Assembly (NCBI GenBank): GCA_937880845.1 | Contig: CALFLL010000024.1 | Coordinates: forward strand, 1 to 64,000 | Reading direction: 5' to 3' | Source of the DNA: an uncultured Drancourtella sp. | Lineage (GTDB): Bacteria; Bacillota; Clostridia; Lachnospirales; Lachnospiraceae | Length of the DNA: 64,000 nucleotides | Shown here: piece by piece, positions 60,438-64,000 of the stretch | Layout: every line of letters starts with the position of its first letter | Numbering within the stretch: the first letter of the stretch is position 1 | The notes under the pieces: generated by a model | Databases searched by the model: none | Seen by the model: only the letters and a program-made list of their open reading frames with translations | Told to the model about the DNA's origin: nothing | Translations under genes and position numbers: made by a program

Positions 60438-62534
60438 TTAGTCGGCAATCTGATAATTGTTCTTTCCGTTGTGTTTAGATTTATACATAGCCAAGTCTGC
60501 CTGTTTGTATAAATCATGAAATGTTTTTCCACTGTCTTTAAAGAAAGAAACACCGATGGATGCACTGATTTGTACACAGTGACCATGATCGTTATATTGA
60601 AGAGAAAGTTTTTTTAAGATGTTGGATAACAACGGTTTGATATCGTTTTTATCTACAATATCTTTTAAAAATACAACAAATTCGTCCCCGCCAAGTCTGG
60701 CTATAATATCGTCTTTTCGGAAACTGTGATGTAGTATTTCGGCCACATCTTTTAATACATCATCTCCCTTTTGATGCCCCATCAAATCATTGATGGTTTT
60801 GAAATTATCCAGATCGATCAAAAGAAAGGCACAGAAATTTTTCCCGGTATATGTGGAAAGATAATTGTCGATCATCTGTTCGCAGCCTGCCCTGTTGTAT
60901 AATTGTGTCAGAAAGTCTGTTTTTGCTTCCTTTTCCACACGCTGAAACTCTAACAGGCGCTGTTTTTGCTTTAAATAACTTTCTGTGATGTCCGTACGTT
61001 GAAGAAGGACGATTTTTTCTGTTTTATCATAATACTGATATTGGATGTGTTTACGTTTGTAGTTTCCGTTTTCGTCAATAAAGCCCGTTGTAAAACTGAA
61101 AAATCCATTTTTATTTAATTCTCTTATAATATAATCGGCACTCATTTTATTTTTTACCATCTCTTTATCTTCTTTTGGAATATAATGGTCTACAAAGTCA
61201 CAAACAGCCTCAGAATAATGATTTTCTCTTCTGAAATAAAAATCATTTTTCTTTTCGTTTCCGGAAAATTTGGTAAACCAGTCATTTTTTAAATCGAGAT
61301 AATATAAATAATCACAAGAATTATGGATGAAATTTTCCATAATGCTTTGAAGCAAATATTCTCGGTCGATAATTTTGATCAATAAGAATACCCGATCAGA
61401 TGATTTTGGAGGAATCAAAATAGAAATTCTGATCCATTGGTAGAAAAAAATATTTGTTTTCAATTTTAAATCAATATGTTTTTCTTTTTTCCTTTTAAAA
61501 CAATCAATAATGTTACTAGAAGAAAGAAATTCTTGAGCTATGGATATACTGGATGATTCGATATAGTCATCAACCATTTTAGAGCAAAAATCATCGAGAT
61601 ATACTGAGGTAATAGCATGTTTTGTCAAAGTGCTGTTATATTTTAAGATATTAATGCGTAGTGTGTTGATGTTGACATCTACAATTGCTGCTTTCGAAGA
61701 TATGATGGATTGAATAATATCTTCTTTATCTTTTGCCAACAGATCATATTCTTTTTCTTTTTGGACATCCCATACTACAAAGAGAAGATGTGATAATCCG
61801 TTTATTTCTACTGCAAATACACGCCCGTTTACCCAAACATAATCCTGTGACTGGTTTCGGGCTTGAAATTCGATTCGCTGGGAGATTTTATTTTTTAATA
61901 TGTTTTGAATGGATTGTGGACTGAACACTTCTCGGAGACGTTGACGATCATCCGGGAAAACATATCTTGTAATCAAATTCTCAACAGAATCAGATACACC
62001 GGAAAAGGTATATTTTTCTTTTTTGTATAAAATAGTATTAGCTATGGATGCATCGGTATCGACTTCGATCACTGCGTCATATGCACTTAAAAAATAAGGG
62101 GCATATTTATTTAACTTATAAAAATCGGTAATGGTATAATCATCGGATAAAGGATGGCTTTGTTGTATCGTATTTGTGATATTCTGATGATATCCACGGA
62201 TTCGTACAAGGTTACCCTTTTTCATATCCAGACTGCCGCCGCATCGAATATAAATCCGGCCAAGCTGTGGATGGAGCCATGGATACTCAACCTCAGCAGG
62301 CACACCTGATATGATTTTTTGAATTGATTTTGAAATATATGTTAAATAATTAGGGTTAATTCTTTTATACCAGAATTCGTATAATTGTTCCGGTGACAAC
62401 TCTTGATTAAGCCCTAATACTTTTAACATAACTTGATCACCGTACATTCTGGAAGGATGTCCGTCTTCGGTTTCGATGATCCATAACCCTATATTGGATT
62501 CGTACATGATTTCTTCTCTAAACTGTTCGTTCAT
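60438..62534 (-). CDS. PAS-domain diguanylate cyclase (GGDEF)
   Basis: 698 aa from ATG 62534 (MNEQFREEIMYESN), with AAGGAGTC 7 nt upstream; a longer frame begins at 62570. About 1-525 hold several PAS/PAC-like segments without TM helices. About 535-698 form the GGDEF domain with the intact RLGGDEFVVFL signature and IDLDNFKTIND. It makes cyclic di-GMP from two GTP. No EAL domain. No obvious inhibitory RxxD was confirmed. Confidence 0.9.
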   Translation of the reverse strand: MNEQFREEIMYESNIGLWIIETEDGHPSRMYGDQVMLKVLGLNQELSPEQLYEFWYKRINPNYLTYISKSIQKIISGVPAEVEYPWLHPQLGRIYIRCGGSLDMKKGNLVRIRGYHQNITNTIQQSHPLSDDYTITDFYKLNKYAPYFLSAYDAVIEVDTDASIANTILYKKEKYTFSGVSDSVENLITRYVFPDDRQRLREVFSPQSIQNILKNKISQRIEFQARNQSQDYVWVNGRVFAVEINGLSHLLFVVWDVQKEKEYDLLAKDKEDIIQSIISSKAAIVDVNINTLRINILKYNSTLTKHAITSVYLDDFCSKMVDDYIESSSISIAQEFLSSSNIIDCFKRKKEKHIDLKLKTNIFFYQWIRISILIPPKSSDRVFLLIKIIDREYLLQSIMENFIHNSCDYLYYLDLKNDWFTKFSGNEKKNDFYFRRENHYSEAVCDFVDHYIPKEDKEMVKNKMSADYIIRELNKNGFFSFTTGFIDENGNYKRKHIQYQYYDKTEKIVLLQRTDITESYLKQKQRLLEFQRVEKEAKTDFLTQLYNRAGCEQMIDNYLSTYTGKNFCAFLLIDLDNFKTINDLMGHQKGDDVLKDVAEILHHSFRKDDIIARLGGDEFVVFLKDIVDKNDIKPLLSNILKKLSLQYNDHGHCVQISASIGVSFFKDSGKTFHDLYKQADLAMYKSKHNGKNNYQIAD

Positions 62535-62763
62535 TTTGATGACTCCTTCTCGAAATATATCTATAAACATGCAAATAAAAAATATAGTAAGTTATTTTGT
62601 GCATATTTCTATAAATAAGTGTATCATATTTTATGAAAAGATTGAAATAATTCTTCATGATAACTTAATAAATATTAATAAAACCTATCTTGATTACAAA
62701 AAAGTCCGATGATATCCTAAAACAGTAAAATTGTAATGAAGCAAATACTAAGGGAAAAGATGA

Positions 62764-64000
62764 ATGAATAGAAAAGAAGAACGAAAGAAACAGCTTTTTA
62801 TCAGAATTATAATAGGAAGCTTGATATTAGTGGTACTTTTAACAGCCGGTATATTCGGGTATATGGTATCCCATCCGCTAAAGTTGAAAAAGGATACGGT
62901 TTATCATGAATTAAACGAAGAATTTGATCCAACGAAGAATATAAAAAAAGTATATTTTGGAAAACCGGAAAATGTACAGATTACATCTGATGTAGACGTA
63001 TCAAAAACAGGTGATTATCCCATCGAGTATACTTACAGGAAACATAGTTATAAGGCGGTTGTAAAAGTCAGAGATATGACACCTCCGGTGTTGAAAGTGC
63101 ATGATTACGAAACGGATCTTGTGGATAAGGTCAAGCCGGATTTCTTTGTAGAAGAGATAAAGGATGATTCCAAAGTTACTGTGAAATTCGAGAAAGAAGA
63201 GGAATGGAATCAGGCAAATACATACGAAGTGGGAATCGTGGCAGAAGATGCCGGTGGCAATAAAACGGTACAAAAGGCAAAGCTGATTCGCAAAAAAGAC
63301 GAAAAAAAACCAGAGATACAAGGAGTTCAAGATCTTACCATACTTCAGGGAAAAACGATTGATTTTAATCAGGGGATCGTGGTGAAAGATGACATGGATC
63401 CGAAACCGTCGTTGCATATTGATTCATCCAAAGTTGACTTTGCTACTCCGGGAATCTACGAAGCAGTCTATACGGCAAGAGACCGCTCCGGCAATGAACA
63501 GAAGATCGTACAGAAGATTACGGTAAAAGAAAATCCGGAAATGAAAGAAAAGATAGTGTATCTTACCTTTGATGACGGTCCTTCAGATAATACCGAAAAG
63601 ATTCTGGATATTTTGAAAAAATATAATGCAAAAGCGACATTTTTTGTAACAGGCAACAACCAGAAGAAAAATGATATGATCAAACGGGCACATGATGAAG
63701 GACATGCAATAGGGCTTCATACATATACGCATGATTACAGAAAAGTCTATGACTCTGAACAGGCATACTTTGATGATCTTAAGAAGATTTCCGATATGGT
63801 AGAAAAGTTCACGGGAGAAAAATCTATGCTGATAAGATTTCCGGGAGGGTCAAGTAATACCATCAGCAAGAAATTTGTACCGGGGTTAATGACGAAACTT
63901 ACCAAAGAAGTACAAGAAAAAGGCTATCAGTATTTTGACTGGAATTGTGATTCAACCGATGCAAGCGGAAATAATGTACCGGTAGAAAGACTTGTAGAAA
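62764..64000 (+). CDS. membrane-anchored polysaccharide deacetylase with Ig-like repeats (3' end outside window)
   Basis: At least 412 residues; runs off the end. ATG 62764 (MNRKEERKKQLF). One N-terminal TM helix (about 13-35), then two or three Ig/cadherin-like repeats (about 70-260, each with a VxDxxGN-type end such as VAEDAGGNKT and ARDRSGNEQK), then a NodB domain with VYLTFDDGPSD (near 268) and zinc ligands in GLHTYTHDY. Probably deacetylates cell-wall peptidoglycan or a surface glycan. Confidence 0.9.
   Translation, partial: MNRKEERKKQLFIRIIIGSLILVVLLTAGIFGYMVSHPLKLKKDTVYHELNEEFDPTKNIKKVYFGKPENVQITSDVDVSKTGDYPIEYTYRKHSYKAVVKVRDMTPPVLKVHDYETDLVDKVKPDFFVEEIKDDSKVTVKFEKEEEWNQANTYEVGIVAEDAGGNKTVQKAKLIRKKDEKKPEIQGVQDLTILQGKTIDFNQGIVVKDDMDPKPSLHIDSSKVDFATPGIYEAVYTARDRSGNEQKIVQKITVKENPEMKEKIVYLTFDDGPSDNTEKILDILKKYNAKATFFVTGNNQKKNDMIKRAHDEGHAIGLHTYTHDYRKVYDSEQAYFDDLKKISDMVEKFTGEKSMLIRFPGGSSNTISKKFVPGLMTKLTKEVQEKGYQYFDWNCDSTDASGNNVPVERLVE

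Overview
The window reads as a chromosome segment of a low-GC, Gram-positive gut Clostridium, most likely a Lachnospiraceae member. This rests on gene content (maltodextrin/glycogen cluster with a MalEFG importer, DUF4317, BceRS-BceAB, ChW-repeat proteins, T-box tyrS, NiaR-type NAD genes), strong AGGAGG ribosome sites and TTG/GTG starts. No rRNA, tRNA or CRISPR array was seen. The genus cannot be fixed from the sequence alone.

Layout. (1) 66-14281: a starch/glycogen island. A divergent LacI-family regulator faces malE-malF-malG, a cytosolic pullulanase, a glycogen debranching enzyme, glycogen phosphorylase, 4-alpha-glucanotransferase and a neopullulanase-type GH13. Together they import maltodextrins and convert them to glucose-1-phosphate and glucose. 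(2) 14312-17563: a cyclophilin, then a fused double ECF ATPase with EcfT. (3) 17600-21584: a remnant of a purine-type permease, then metQ-metN-metI and an MtaA/UroD-family methyltransferase.

(4) 21568-38407: a 16.8-kb integrated element bounded by an 18-bp direct repeat, TTTTAAAGGAAAATTAAA. The left copy overlaps the stop codon of the methyltransferase gene. The element has a tyrosine integrase, a lysogeny region (lipoprotein, bacterial PH-domain protein, XRE repressor, small early genes), a deletion-scarred zone with a 5'-truncated terminase and a start-less DUF2321 fragment, and a head module: portal, MuF-type head protein with a C-terminal PBECR-like nuclease domain, Prp-like protease, scaffold, capsid. 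Then come a possible head-fibre protein, four unfamiliar structural-looking proteins, two HExxH proteins, a holin and an amidase. No tail, replication or small-terminase gene was recognised. This element is the most interesting part of the window. Its Prp-like protease sits beside a scaffold and a capsid that both start with an LQxFA motif, and four tandem hairpins with a compensatory base change precede the scaffold gene.

(5) 38462-43981: a Bce-type peptide-resistance operon (DUF4317, response regulator, kinase, ATPase, permease) on the minus strand. (6) 44131-50134: truA, REP-like palindromes with a tiny gene, an L,D-transpeptidase with six ChW repeats, an Xaa-Pro aminopeptidase and an RpiR regulator. 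(7) 50200-56769: T-box-tyrS, a ZIP transporter, nadA-nadB-nadC-niaR behind a palindromic operator, and a flavin reductase. (8) 56900-60379: a probably truncated TudS-like gene, then a TPP riboswitch with a YkoF-like protein and a ThiXYZ-type importer. (9) 60438-64000: a PAS/GGDEF diguanylate cyclase and the start of a membrane-anchored polysaccharide deacetylase that runs off the window end.
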